Below are positions 32,432-41,300 of a stretch of 64,000 bases of DNA, in pieces. Numbering within the stretch: the stretch's first letter is position 1; each line of letters opens with the position of its first letter. A program made the position numbers and the translations under genes. The stretch lies in NCBI RefSeq assembly GCF_008386575.1, contig NZ_VUOA01000021.1, positions 1 through 64,000 of the forward strand, read 5' to 3'. The notes under the pieces were generated by a model that had not been told where the DNA came from, did no database searches, and saw only the letters and a program-made list of their open reading frames with translations. The DNA is from Salinarimonas soli. Its GTDB lineage: Bacteria; Pseudomonadota; Alphaproteobacteria; Rhizobiales; Beijerinckiaceae.

Positions 32432-33343
32432 ATGATCGTCGATCGCCCGCCCTCCCCGCTCTTCCCCGGCTTTCGCGTCGTCGATGCCTCGACCCCCGAG
32501 ACGACGATCCGGGCCGCGATCGGCGGATCGGGACCGCCGCTCCTCCTGCTCCACGGCTATCCCCAGACGCATGCCATCTGGCACGCGGTCGCCGGGCGCC
32601 TGCAGGAGCGTTTCACCCTGGTCTGCGCCGACCTGCGCGGCTACGGCTGCAGCGGCAAGCCGCCGTCCACCGTGGATCACGCCCCCTATTCGAAGCGCGC
32701 CATGGCGGGCGACATGGTGGCGCTTATGGCTCTCCTGGGGTTCGAGCGCTTCCACGTCGCGGGCCATGATCGGGGCGGGCGCGTCGGCCACCGGCTCGCC
32801 GCCGATCATCCGGACCGGGTGGAGCGCCTTGCGGTTCTCGACATCGCGCCGACCCGCGAGATGTACCGCGACACGAACGACGCGTTCGCCCGCGCCTATT
32901 GGCACTGGTTCTTCCTGATCCAGCCCGCGCCCTTCCCCGAGCGCATGATCGGCGCGGATCCCGACGCCTATTGGCTCAAGAAATGCGGATCGGGACGCGC
33001 AGGCCTGGCGCCCTTCGACGAGCGGGCGCTCGCCGAGTACCTGCGCTGCTTTCGCGACCCGGCCGCGATCCACGCCAGCTGCGAGGATTACCGGGCCGCC
33101 GCCTCCATCGACATCGCCCACGACGACGCGGACGGCGCGTCCCGCCTGCCGATGCCGCTCCTCGCGCTTTGGGGCGAGCACGGCGCCGTCCATGCCTGCT
33201 TCGACGTGTTGGCCCTGTGGCGCGAGCGCACGGCGGACGTGCGCGGGCGGGCGCTGCCGGGAGGCCACTACCTCGCCGAGGAGCTGCCCGACGAGGTGGC
33301 CGCGGAGCTCGCCGCCTTCTTCGGGGAGGGCGCGCGGCCCTGA
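32432..33343 (+). CDS. haloacetate (fluoroacetate) dehalogenase-like alpha/beta hydrolase
   Basis: 303 residues from the ATG 32432, after GGGAGCCCCC. The fold is a classic alpha/beta hydrolase with cap domain. The nucleophile Asp is near 113 in AGHDRGGRVGHRLAADHPDR, with the carboxylate-binding Arg pair (DRGGR); an acid Asp lies in LAVLDIAPTREM and the catalytic His is near 279 in GGHYLAEE. The halide-pocket His-Trp pair (YWHWFFLIQPAPFPE) and the Tyr in CEDYRAAA are also kept. Every residue that defines fluoroacetate dehalogenases appears conserved, so hydrolysis of haloacetates to glycolate is the best guess. It is divergent from the tct operon, which could import small carboxylates. Confidence 0.8.
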   Translation: MIVDRPPSPLFPGFRVVDASTPETTIRAAIGGSGPPLLLLHGYPQTHAIWHAVAGRLQERFTLVCADLRGYGCSGKPPSTVDHAPYSKRAMAGDMVALMALLGFERFHVAGHDRGGRVGHRLAADHPDRVERLAVLDIAPTREMYRDTNDAFARAYWHWFFLIQPAPFPERMIGADPDAYWLKKCGSGRAGLAPFDERALAEYLRCFRDPAAIHASCEDYRAAASIDIAHDDADGASRLPMPLLALWGEHGAVHACFDVLALWRERTADVRGRALPGGHYLAEELPDEVAAELAAFFGEGARP

Positions 33344-33362
33344 TCCGGGTCCGGATACGAAA

Positions 33363-33385
33363 ACGCCGGGCGCTGGGCCCGGCGT
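33363..33385. terminator. bidirectional terminator between the hydrolase and IalB-family genes
   Basis: ACGCCGGG and CCCGGCGT form an 8-bp stem, preceded by AAA and followed by CTTT, between two convergent genes. It can serve both. Confidence 0.7.
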
Positions 33386-33409
33386 CTTTCAGGTCGAGCG
33401 ATCCAGGGA

Positions 33410-34225
33410 TCAGCGGGGAGCGGGCGCCGGGGCGCCGGGGGCGGCAGCGCCGCCGGCGCTGCTCTCCAGGCGCTTGCGCAGCTCGTCGGAGCGCTTCTCG
33501 AGCTCCTCCTGGAGCTTGCGCTGCTGCTCCTCGAGCACCTTCGGGTCGATCGCCGCGCCGTCGAAGGCCTTGCCGAAGCCGGCGAGCGGCACCGCGAAGG
33601 TGACCTCGCGGCCGACCTGGTTCTGGACGCTCACGTTGAGCGTGGTGCCCTTCTTGAGCGCGGCGAGCGCGTCGTTCGACACGGGCCCCTCGGCGAAGCA
33701 GCCGTTCGGGAAGCAGATCGCGTAGCGGCCCGGGGTCGCCTGGGTGTTGTCCGGGGCGAAGCGGATGCCGGGCTGGAGCAGGAGCCCCAGCGGCATCAGG
33801 AAGCGCACGATGCGCTGCGGCTGCGCGGTCTTCACGTCGTAGACGGCCACCGCGAGGACGGGCTGGCCCTGGTCGGAGACGAAGTCGCGGGTCGTGTAGC
33901 AGATCTCGGCGTTCTGGGCCTGGTCGCGGCCGCAGACCTTCGTCCACTCGGGCTGCGACGGCTCGGCCTTCACGGTGACGATGCTGGGGCCGCTGCCGGC
34001 ACCCGCGGCGCCGGCCGCGCCGCCGGGGGCGGCGGGGGCCGCAGGCGCCGGAGCGGGGGCGGCAGGCTGGGCCGGGGTCTGCGCCGGGCGCTGGCCCGAG
34101 CGCGGAGCGGGCGGGTTGCCCTGGGCCGAAGCGGCCAGCGGCGCGAGGAGGCCGGCGGCGAGAGCCGCCGCGGCCAGGATCGTCGTGGAGCCCCGCAAGC
34201 GCGCGAGACGTGTCGTGGATGACAT
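33410..34225 (-). CDS. invasion-associated locus B (IalB)-family exported protein
   Basis: A 271-residue protein with a signal peptide (about 1-35, ending ASAQ), a long Pro/Ala-rich linker (about 36-85), the IalB domain (about 90-220) and a charged coiled C-terminus (EEQQRKLQEELEKRSDELRK). IalB hallmarks include EWTKVCGRDQ, ICYTTRDF, RIVRFLMPLGLLLQPGIRFA and PGRYAICFPNGCFAE with paired cysteines. The family is common in Hyphomicrobiales; it was named from Bartonella invasion but in free-living species its role is probably in the envelope. It ends at a shared terminator. Confidence 0.88.
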   Translation of the reverse strand: MSSTTRLARLRGSTTILAAAALAAGLLAPLAASAQGNPPAPRSGQRPAQTPAQPAAPAPAPAAPAAPGGAAGAAGAGSGPSIVTVKAEPSQPEWTKVCGRDQAQNAEICYTTRDFVSDQGQPVLAVAVYDVKTAQPQRIVRFLMPLGLLLQPGIRFAPDNTQATPGRYAICFPNGCFAEGPVSNDALAALKKGTTLNVSVQNQVGREVTFAVPLAGFGKAFDGAAIDPKVLEEQQRKLQEELEKRSDELRKRLESSAGGAAAPGAPAPAPR

Positions 34226-34446
34226 GTCGATACGTCCTTCTTGGTGTCGTTCGATCGTTTCGATCGGTGATGGTCGCGCTCTTGGTGCGATCCGTGTGGT
34301 GCGCGTCGCACGCTACTCTTCACCGAATACGGCGAACACATGACGCGAGCGCCGGCTGTTTAGCCCGACCGAGCGCGGCTTTCCAGTCACAAGCTGAAAC
34401 CATCCGGCATGATACGGTGCACCGTCGAATCAACGCGGTCCCCGTC

Positions 34447-36246
34447 ATGCGACGCTTCGCGCAGCCCATCCTTCGCGCGATCGCCCTCGTGCTCGCCCTC
34501 CTGCCCGGCCCACCGGCCGCCGCGGGCCAGCCGACGCACGGGCTCGCCATGCACGGCGAGCCCGCCCTGCCCCCGGGTTTCAGTCATTTTCCCTACGCCG
34601 ATCCGGAAGCCCCGAAGGGCGGGCGCCTCGTGCTCGGCCTGCCCGGCACCTTCGACGGCCTCAACCCCCACGTCGTGAAGGGCGTCGCGCCCGACGCCGT
34701 GTCCCGCTTCGTGCTCCAGAGCCTCATGGTGCGCTCGCTGGACGAGCCCTTCACGCTCTACGGCCTCGTGGCGAACGCGGTCGAGATCGACGCCGGGCGC
34801 AGCCGCGCCACCTTCCGCCTCGACCCGCGTGCCCGCTTCTCCGACGGCGTAGCCCTCACGGCCCGGGATGTGGCGTTCTCCTTCGAGCTCCTGCGCAGCC
34901 GCGGCAAGCCGTTCCACCGCGCGAGCTTCGCCGGCGTCGCCTCGGTGGAGGTGATCGACGACCAGACGATCCGCTTCGACATGCCGGACTCGGGCGACCG
35001 CGAGCTGCCGCTCCTCATCGGCCTCATGCCCATCTTCCCCGCCCACGCGACCGATTCGGAGAGCTTCGAGGAGAACACCCTCAAGCCCATGGTCGGCTCG
35101 GGGCCCTATGCCGTGAGCGAGGTCCGCCCCGGCGAGCGGGTGACCCTGACGCGCCGGCCCGACTATTGGGGCGCCGACCTCCCCACGGGGCGAGGCCTCA
35201 ACAATTTCGACGAGATCCGCTACGACTTCTACCGCGACGCCAACACGCTGCTCGAGGCGTTCAAGGCCGGCCTCTACGACCTTCGCGTCGAGAACGACCC
35301 GGCCCGCTGGAGCACGGGCTACGATTTCGCCCTCGCGCGCGAGGGCCGCATCCGCCGCGAGGCCGTGCCGGTGCGCACGCCCAAGGGCATGAACGCCTTC
35401 GTGCTCAATACGCGCAGGCCTCTCCTCTCCGACGCGCGGGTACGCGAGGCCTTGAGCCTCCTATTCGATTTCGATTGGGTGAACCGCAATCTCTACTTCG
35501 CCGCCATGCGGCGTACCGCGAGCTATTTCGAGGGCTCCGACCTCGCGAGCACGGGTCAGCCCGCCTCAGCCGAGGAGCGGCGCCTCCTGGAGGGCGTGGC
35601 GATCCGCGACGACGTGATGGAGGGGCGGTGGCTCCCGCCGGGTTCCGACGGCAGCGGCGGAGACCGTGCGGCGGCGCGCGAGGCCCTGCGGCTTCTGGGC
35701 GAGGCGGGCTTCGGGCTGCAGAACGGGACGCTTCGGCGGCGCGACACCGGCGAGCCCCTCTCCTTCGAGATCCTCGTGACCAACCGGGCGCAGGAGCGCC
35801 TGGCGCTCAACTATGCCGGATCGCTAGCGCGCATCGGCGTCACGGCGCGGGTCCGGGTGGTCGACGACGTGCAATATTGGCGTCGCCTCACCTCGTTCGA
35901 CTTCGATGTGGTGCAATGGACCTGGGCCGCCTCCCTGTCGCCGGGGAACGAGCAGCGCAACCGCTGGAGCCCCGCCGCGGCCGAGCGCTCGGGATCGCTC
36001 AACTACGCGGGCGTGCGCGAGCCCGCGGTCGACCGTGTCATCGACGCGATGCTCGCCGCCGAGACCCGGGCCGCCTTCGTCGACGCCGTGCGGGCCCTCG
36101 ACCGGCTGCTGCTGGCGGGCTTCTACGTCGTGCCCCTCTTCAACCTGCCGGACCAGTGGCTCGCCTTCGACGCGGGCCTGCGCAAGCCCGTCCACCGCCC
36201 GCTCCTCGGGGTCCCCGTCGAGCTGTGGTGGCGCGAATCCCCGTGA
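34447..36246 (+). CDS. ABC-type peptide/oligopeptide solute-binding protein (family 5)
   Basis: 599 residues from the ATG 34447; the longer open frame upstream is GC-driven. Residues 1-26 are a signal peptide (AIALVLALLPGPPAAAGQP). The family-5 binding fold shows in HFPYADPEAPKGGRLVLGLP, FDGLNPHVVKG, FSDGVALTARDVAFSFELL and GSGPYAVSEVRPGERVTLTR, and the YejA-like PKGMNAFVLNTRRPLLSDAR. YejA-type receptors bind peptides or microcin-like compounds. No permease or ATPase gene is nearby, so it must work with components encoded elsewhere. A small gene for an AMP-binding-like protein follows 50 nt later. Confidence 0.88.
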   Translation: MRRFAQPILRAIALVLALLPGPPAAAGQPTHGLAMHGEPALPPGFSHFPYADPEAPKGGRLVLGLPGTFDGLNPHVVKGVAPDAVSRFVLQSLMVRSLDEPFTLYGLVANAVEIDAGRSRATFRLDPRARFSDGVALTARDVAFSFELLRSRGKPFHRASFAGVASVEVIDDQTIRFDMPDSGDRELPLLIGLMPIFPAHATDSESFEENTLKPMVGSGPYAVSEVRPGERVTLTRRPDYWGADLPTGRGLNNFDEIRYDFYRDANTLLEAFKAGLYDLRVENDPARWSTGYDFALAREGRIRREAVPVRTPKGMNAFVLNTRRPLLSDARVREALSLLFDFDWVNRNLYFAAMRRTASYFEGSDLASTGQPASAEERRLLEGVAIRDDVMEGRWLPPGSDGSGGDRAAAREALRLLGEAGFGLQNGTLRRRDTGEPLSFEILVTNRAQERLALNYAGSLARIGVTARVRVVDDVQYWRRLTSFDFDVVQWTWAASLSPGNEQRNRWSPAAAERSGSLNYAGVREPAVDRVIDAMLAAETRAAFVDAVRALDRLLLAGFYVVPLFNLPDQWLAFDAGLRKPVHRPLLGVPVELWWRESP

Positions 36247-36296
36247 TCCAGCATCATGTTGCCCCGTCATCCCATCAGGCATCGGACCGACCGAGC

Positions 36297-37595
36297 ATGA
36301 ACGCGACCGCCGCGATGAAGCCGCCCGTCGACAAAGGGCACGACGACGCGCCCGACCTCGCCTGGGAGGCGATGCGCCTGTCGGGGCTGGTCTCGGCGGC
36401 GACGCTGCGCCATCCCGAGCGCCTGGCGCTCCTCGACCAGCCCGGCCGCGAGGACTGGAGCGGTCGCCCGCGCATCGCCTGGACCTACAGCACCGCCGAC
36501 GAGATCCGCCGACGCCTTGCCGCCTTCTTCGCGGGGCTCGGGCTCGCGCCGGGCGCGGTGGTAGGCCTTTGCCTGCCCGGCGGCTCCGAGGCGTGCCTGT
36601 CGCTCCTCGCCGTCGAGGAAGCGGGCCTCACACCCTGCCTGCTGCCTGCGGGCTGGTCCGACGACGAGCTCGCGGCGGGTCTGGAGGCCGCGAACGTGCA
36701 GGCCGTGGTGACGCAGGGCGTGATCGGCGAGCAGCGGCCGGCCGAGACCTTCTGCCGCCTCGCCTCGCGCTATTTCGGCCTGCGCTTCCTCTGCGCCTTC
36801 GGCCCGCTGGTGCCCGACGGCGTCATCGATCTCGACCGGGTGATCCTCGGCTCGGGCGATGCCCCCTCGTCCCGTCCCGTTCCGCTCGCGGACGGGCGCG
36901 AGACGGGCCTCGTCACGTTCTCGCGGCGAGCGGGTGCCGGCCACCCGGTCTTCCGCCCGTTCCGCTCGACGGTGGCGGCGGCCGTCACGGTTCTGGTGGC
37001 CGCGAAGATCGAGGCGGGCGAGCGCATCCTCAGCCTCCTCGCGCCCGACGACCATCGCGGCATCACCACGGGCCTGATCGCCTCCTTCCTGAGCGGCGCC
37101 GCCCTGGAGCATCACGGCCTCTTCGACGGCCGCATGCTCATGGACGCCCTCGCCCAGCCGAGCCACCCCATGCCCACGCATCTCGTGGCCCCGGGCTGGA
37201 TGGAGCCGCATATCGCGAAGGCGGGGCTGCCGCCGAGCGTCCGCTCCGTCATCCTCGTCCACGACGCGCCCGTGCGCTTCCGCGCCAAGACGCCGCTCGC
37301 ACGGCGCGTGGTGGACATCCTCTCCCTCGACGAGCTCGCCCTCGTGGCCCGGGCGCGGCGCGGCGATCAGTTCGCCCTGACGCTCGCCGACGACCCCGCC
37401 GGCGCGAACGCGCCGACACGGCACCTCATGCGCGTGCGCACCGACGCGGACGGGGCGATCCAGGTCGCGGGGCTCGCCTGCGACATCAGGTCCTTCGAAC
37501 GGGGGCAAAGCGGGCCCGCGACGCCTCCCGGCGAGTGGCGCTCCTCGGGCTTCAAGGCGGAGGTCTTCGCAGGCATCGTGATCGGCGTCGGCTGA
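36297..37595 (+). CDS. degenerate AMP-binding (acyl-CoA synthetase-like) protein
   Basis: 432 residues from the ATG 36297. The first 130 residues follow the start of ANL enzymes: AATLRHPERLALLD, the ADEIRRRLAAFFAGLGLAPG helix and GAVVGLCLPGGSEACLSLLA. The middle keeps a loose fold (SLLAPDDHRGITTGLIASFL). The phosphate-loop signature that should read TSGTTG is replaced by TFSRRAGAGHP, and there is no recognisable YGxTE motif or C-terminal catalytic lysine domain. It is about 100 residues shorter than active enzymes. It is therefore probably not an adenylating enzyme; a binding or regulatory role is possible. It follows the solute-binding-protein gene on the same strand. Confidence 0.65.
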   Translation: MNATAAMKPPVDKGHDDAPDLAWEAMRLSGLVSAATLRHPERLALLDQPGREDWSGRPRIAWTYSTADEIRRRLAAFFAGLGLAPGAVVGLCLPGGSEACLSLLAVEEAGLTPCLLPAGWSDDELAAGLEAANVQAVVTQGVIGEQRPAETFCRLASRYFGLRFLCAFGPLVPDGVIDLDRVILGSGDAPSSRPVPLADGRETGLVTFSRRAGAGHPVFRPFRSTVAAAVTVLVAAKIEAGERILSLLAPDDHRGITTGLIASFLSGAALEHHGLFDGRMLMDALAQPSHPMPTHLVAPGWMEPHIAKAGLPPSVRSVILVHDAPVRFRAKTPLARRVVDILSLDELALVARARRGDQFALTLADDPAGANAPTRHLMRVRTDADGAIQVAGLACDIRSFERGQSGPATPPGEWRSSGFKAEVFAGIVIGVG

Positions 37596-37602
37596 GCCGC
37601 GC

Positions 37603-37624
37603 CGGCGCCGTTTACGCGGCGCCG
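37603..37624 (+). terminator. GC hairpin after the AMP-binding-like gene
   Basis: Two CGGCGCCG blocks, each self-complementary, can pair across a 6-nt TTTACG loop, 8 nt after the stop codon. There is no strong T run. Confidence 0.4.
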
Positions 37625-37728
37625 CAAGGCGCCGAAATGGTCAAGCCTGAAGGAACCGTTCGGCGGTCTCGGCGTTGGAGCACCACGGGTTCTTCTCTCG
37701 TTTGTGCAGCGGATCGCAGGACATCGAC

Positions 37729-38076
37729 ATGAGCGAGTTCTACAAGGTTCTCGTCGTGGATGACGGTGAGCGTAGCGCGGATCATGCCCTCTCGGCGGAG
37801 CTCGCCGAGCTCGGCTTCGCCAGCGTGACCACCTCCCTGGAGACCACCGAGGAAGTTCTCGCGATCCTGCCCTCGCCCACCGCGATCCTGCTCCAGATGC
37901 CCCGCAGCCACGGGCACCCCAACTACAAGCTCTTCCAGGACCTCGCCCGCCGCCTGCGCAAGCTCGAAGCGACGAGCAACATCCCCGTCATCGTCGTCGA
38001 CCCCGCCGCCCGCAGCGTCGGCGGCGGCTACGCGGCCGCGCTCCAGGCCCACGTCGCGTCCTCCAAGGCGGAGTGA
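37729..38076 (+). CDS. response-regulator-like pseudo-receiver
   Basis: 115 residues from the ATG 37729. The receiver fold starts normally (FYKVLVVDDGERSADHALSA, with the acidic pair DD), but where the phosphorylated Asp should be, the sequence reads ILLQMPRSHG, i.e. Gln in place of Asp. The switch Thr/Ser position (IPVIVVDPAA) is Asp. It cannot be phosphorylated in the usual way and may act as a protein-interaction domain. No output domain or partner kinase is adjacent. An AGGACA site precedes the ATG. It is followed by an intergenic mosaic repeat and convergent mfd. Confidence 0.7.
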   Translation: MSEFYKVLVVDDGERSADHALSAELAELGFASVTTSLETTEEVLAILPSPTAILLQMPRSHGHPNYKLFQDLARRLRKLEATSNIPVIVVDPAARSVGGGYAAALQAHVASSKAE

Positions 38077-38082
38077 GCGCGC

Positions 38083-38360
38083 CTCCCCTCTCCCAGGGGG
38101 AGAGGGGCCGGGGGTGAGGGGGTACCACGGGCATCCAGCGATCTCCGACTCCCGCTCACCCCATCCTCACCCTCGTCCTGAGGCACCCTGCAAAGCAAGG
38201 CCTCGAAGGGCGCTCCAGGGATCTCCCCCAGGCTGTGGCAGCGTCCTGCGTGCTTCGAGACGCCTGCTGGTGCAGGCTCCTCAGCATGAGGGGGTAGGGA
38301 GACCGCTGGATCAGCGTCCAACCTCTCGCCGCCGACCCCTCTCCCCATGGGAGAGGGGAG
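38083..38360. repeat. intergenic mosaic repeat, family 1, copy 1
   Basis: About 280 bp closely related to 44637-44931. Both begin with a CCTCTCCC...GGGAGAGG palindrome, continue with GGCCGGGGGTGAGGGGGTACCAC, contain CTCGTCCTGAGG and CTCGAAGGGCGCTCCAGGGA, then GGCTGTGGCAGCGTCCTGCG and CTCAGCATGAGG, and close with an inverted CCCTCTCCC palindrome. It fills the gap between two convergent genes. Transcribed, it would fold into several stable hairpins and could act as a terminator. Confidence 0.85.
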
Positions 38361-38369
38361 TAGCCCCCA

Positions 38370-41300
38370 TCACGCCGCCTTCTTGCGTTCCGCGATCCGC
38401 ACCATGTTGCGCATGATCGACGTCGCGGCCTTGAGGCGGTCGTCGAGGTCCTCCACGTCGCGCACGAACACCACGCGCATGTCGGGGCGGACCTTCGCAA
38501 GCTTGCCCTGCTCGGCGACGAAGGCCACGAGGCCTGCGGGGTTGGCGAAGGAATTGTCGCGGAAGGAGACGATGATGCCCTTCGGCCCGCCCTCGACCTT
38601 CTCCACGTTGGCGCGGCGGCACAGGGCCTTGATCGCCATGATGCGCAGGAGCTGGTCGACCTCCCGGGGCTTCTCGCCGAAGCGGTCCACGAGCTCGGCC
38701 CCGAAGGCGTCGATCTCGGCGTCGGTGTCGAGCGTCGCGAGGCGCCGGTAGAGCCCGAGCCGCAGCCCGAGATCGGGAACGTAGGCCTCCGGGATCATCA
38801 CCGGCGCGCCCACCGCGATGGTGGGGGACCACTGGTCCTCCAGGGGCTCCTCGACACCCTCCTTCAGCGCCGCCACGGCTTCTTCCAACATCTGCTGATA
38901 GAGCTCGTAGCCGACCTCCTTGATGTGCCCCGACTGTTCCTCGCCGAGCAGGTTGCCCGCGCCGCGGATGTCGAGGTCGTGGGAGGCGAGCTGGAAGCCG
39001 GCGCCGAGCGTGTCGAGGGTCTGGAGCACCTTGAGGCGGCGCTCCGCCTGCACCGTGAGCTGCCGGTTCGCGGGGACCGTGAAGAGGGCGTAGGCGCGGG
39101 TTTTGGAGCGGCCGACGCGCCCGCGCAGCTGGTAGAGCTGAGCCAGGCCGAACATGTCGGCCCGGTGCACGATGAGCGTGTTGGCGGTGGGGATGTCGAG
39201 GCCCGACTCGACGATCGTGGTCGAGAGCAGGATGTCGTACTTGCCCTCGTAGAACGCGGTCATCACGTCCTCGAGCTGGCCTGCCGCCATCTGCCCATGG
39301 GCGATCGCCACCTTGGCCTCGGGCATCTCGCGCTCGAGGAACGTCTTCACCTCGGGCAGGTCCTCCAGGCGCGGCACCACGTAGAACGCTTGGCCGCCGC
39401 GATAGCGCTCGCGCAAGAGGGCCTCGCGGATGGCAAGGGGATCGAAGGGCGTCACGAAGGTGCGCACCGCGAGGCGGTCCACCGGGGGCGTCGCGATGAT
39501 GGAGAGCTCGCGCACGCCGGTGAGCGCGAGCTGGAGCGTGCGGGGGATCGGCGTCGCGGTGAGCGTCAGGACGTGGACCTCGGCCCGCAGCTCCTTGAGG
39601 CGCTCCTTGTGCGAGACGCCGAAATGCTGCTCCTCGTCGACGATGATGAGACCGAGGTCGCGGAACTGGATGCCCTTGCCGAGAAGCGCGTGGGTGCCCA
39701 CCACGATGTCGACGGTGCCGTCCGTGATGCCCTTCTTCACCTCGCGCATCTCGGCCGCGGGCACGAAGCGCGAGGCCTGCGCGATCTTCACGGGCAGGCC
39801 CTTGAAGCGGTCGCAAAAGTTCCGGAAGTGCTGGCGCGCGAGCAGCGTCGTCGGCACCACCACCGCCACCTGCTTGCCCGCCATGGCGGTGGTGAAGGCC
39901 GCGCGCAGGGCGACCTCGGTCTTGCCGAAGCCCACGTCGCCGCAGACCAGCCGGTCCATCGGGCGGCCGGATGCGAGATCGCTCAAGGTGGCGTCGATGG
40001 CGTTGAGCTGGTCGTCGGTCTCCTCGTAGGGGAAGCGCGCGGCGAACTCGTCGTAGAGCCCGTCTGGGATGGGGAGCTTGGGCGCCTCCTTCAGGATGCG
40101 CGCGGCCGCCACCTTCATCAGCGCGCCCGCCATCTCGCGGATGCGCTTCTTCATCTTGGCCTTGCGGGCCTGCCAGGCCCCGCCGCCGAGCTTGTCGAGC
40201 TGGACCTCCGTGTCCTCCGAGCCGTAGCGCGTCAGGAGCTCGATGTTCTCGACAGGCAGGAAAAGCCGGTCGCCGCCGGCATAGTGGATCTCCAGGCAGT
40301 CGTGCGGCGCGTTCGCCACCTCGATGGTTTTCAGGCCCACGAAACGGCCGATGCCGTGGTCGGCGTGGACGATCACGTCGCCGGGGGTCAGCGCCGCCAC
40401 CTCGGTGAGCACGTCCTGGGCGCGTCGCGCCTTGCGCTTGGCCCGCACCAGCCGGTCGCCGAGGATGTCCTGCTCGGCCACCACGGCAAGGTCGCCCACC
40501 TCGAACCCCGCCTCGATGCCGAGCACCGCTGAGGCGACCTCGTGGCTCTTGAGCGCCGCGGCCTCCTTGAGGCTGCGCACGGGCTTCACCTGCGTGAGCC
40601 CGTGATCGCCGAGCACCGTGGCGAGGCGCTCGCGGGAGCCCTCGGACCAGGAGGCGAGCATCACGCGCCGCCCCGCGGCCTGGAGCGCCCGCACGTGCTC
40701 CACGGCGGCCGCGAACACGTTGGCGTCCTCCGCCTCGCGCTCGGCGATGAAGTTGCGCCCCTGGCGCCCGCCGAAATCCGCCACGAGGCGCCCGCTCGTC
40801 TCCGGCACCGCGAAGGGGGTCGTACGCGCGAGGCCGAGATCGGCCACCCGCTCGGCCCATTCCCCCGGCGCCATGTAGAGCGCATCGGGCGGCAGCGGGC
40901 GGTAGGGCGCGACGCCGGGCTGCTTGTCGTCCATCGCGGAGCGACGGGCGTCGTAATAGTCCTGGATGGTGGCAAGCCGCTCGCCCGCCGCGTCCTCCAC
41001 CGCCGCCTCGAACACGACCGGCACCCCGGGGCAATAATCGAGCAGCGTGTCGAGGCGGTCGTAGAACAGGGGCAGCCAGTGCTCCAGGCCCGCATAGCGC
41101 CGGCCCTCGCTCACCGATTCGTAGAGCCGGTCGTCGCGGGTCGGCGCGCCGAACTGGACCGCGTAGGCTTGCCGGAAGCGCCGGATCGTCTCGGTCGTGA
41201 GCTGGGCCTCGCTCATGGGCACGAGGTCGAGGGCGCGCAATTGCGCGGTGGTGCGCTGGGTCTCGGGATCGAACACGCGGATCGATTCCAGCGTGTCGCC

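Noticed and set aside
35166-36296. Upstream in-frame extension of the AMP-binding-like gene overlapping the solute-binding protein
   Set aside because: The extension is Arg/Pro-rich and lies wholly inside another gene; the conserved region starts at 36297.
38311-41034. Long open frame of 907 codons on the minus strand in another frame of mfd
   Set aside because: Arg/Gly/Ala-rich GC-driven shadow of mfd with no domain; the mfd frame has every family motif.
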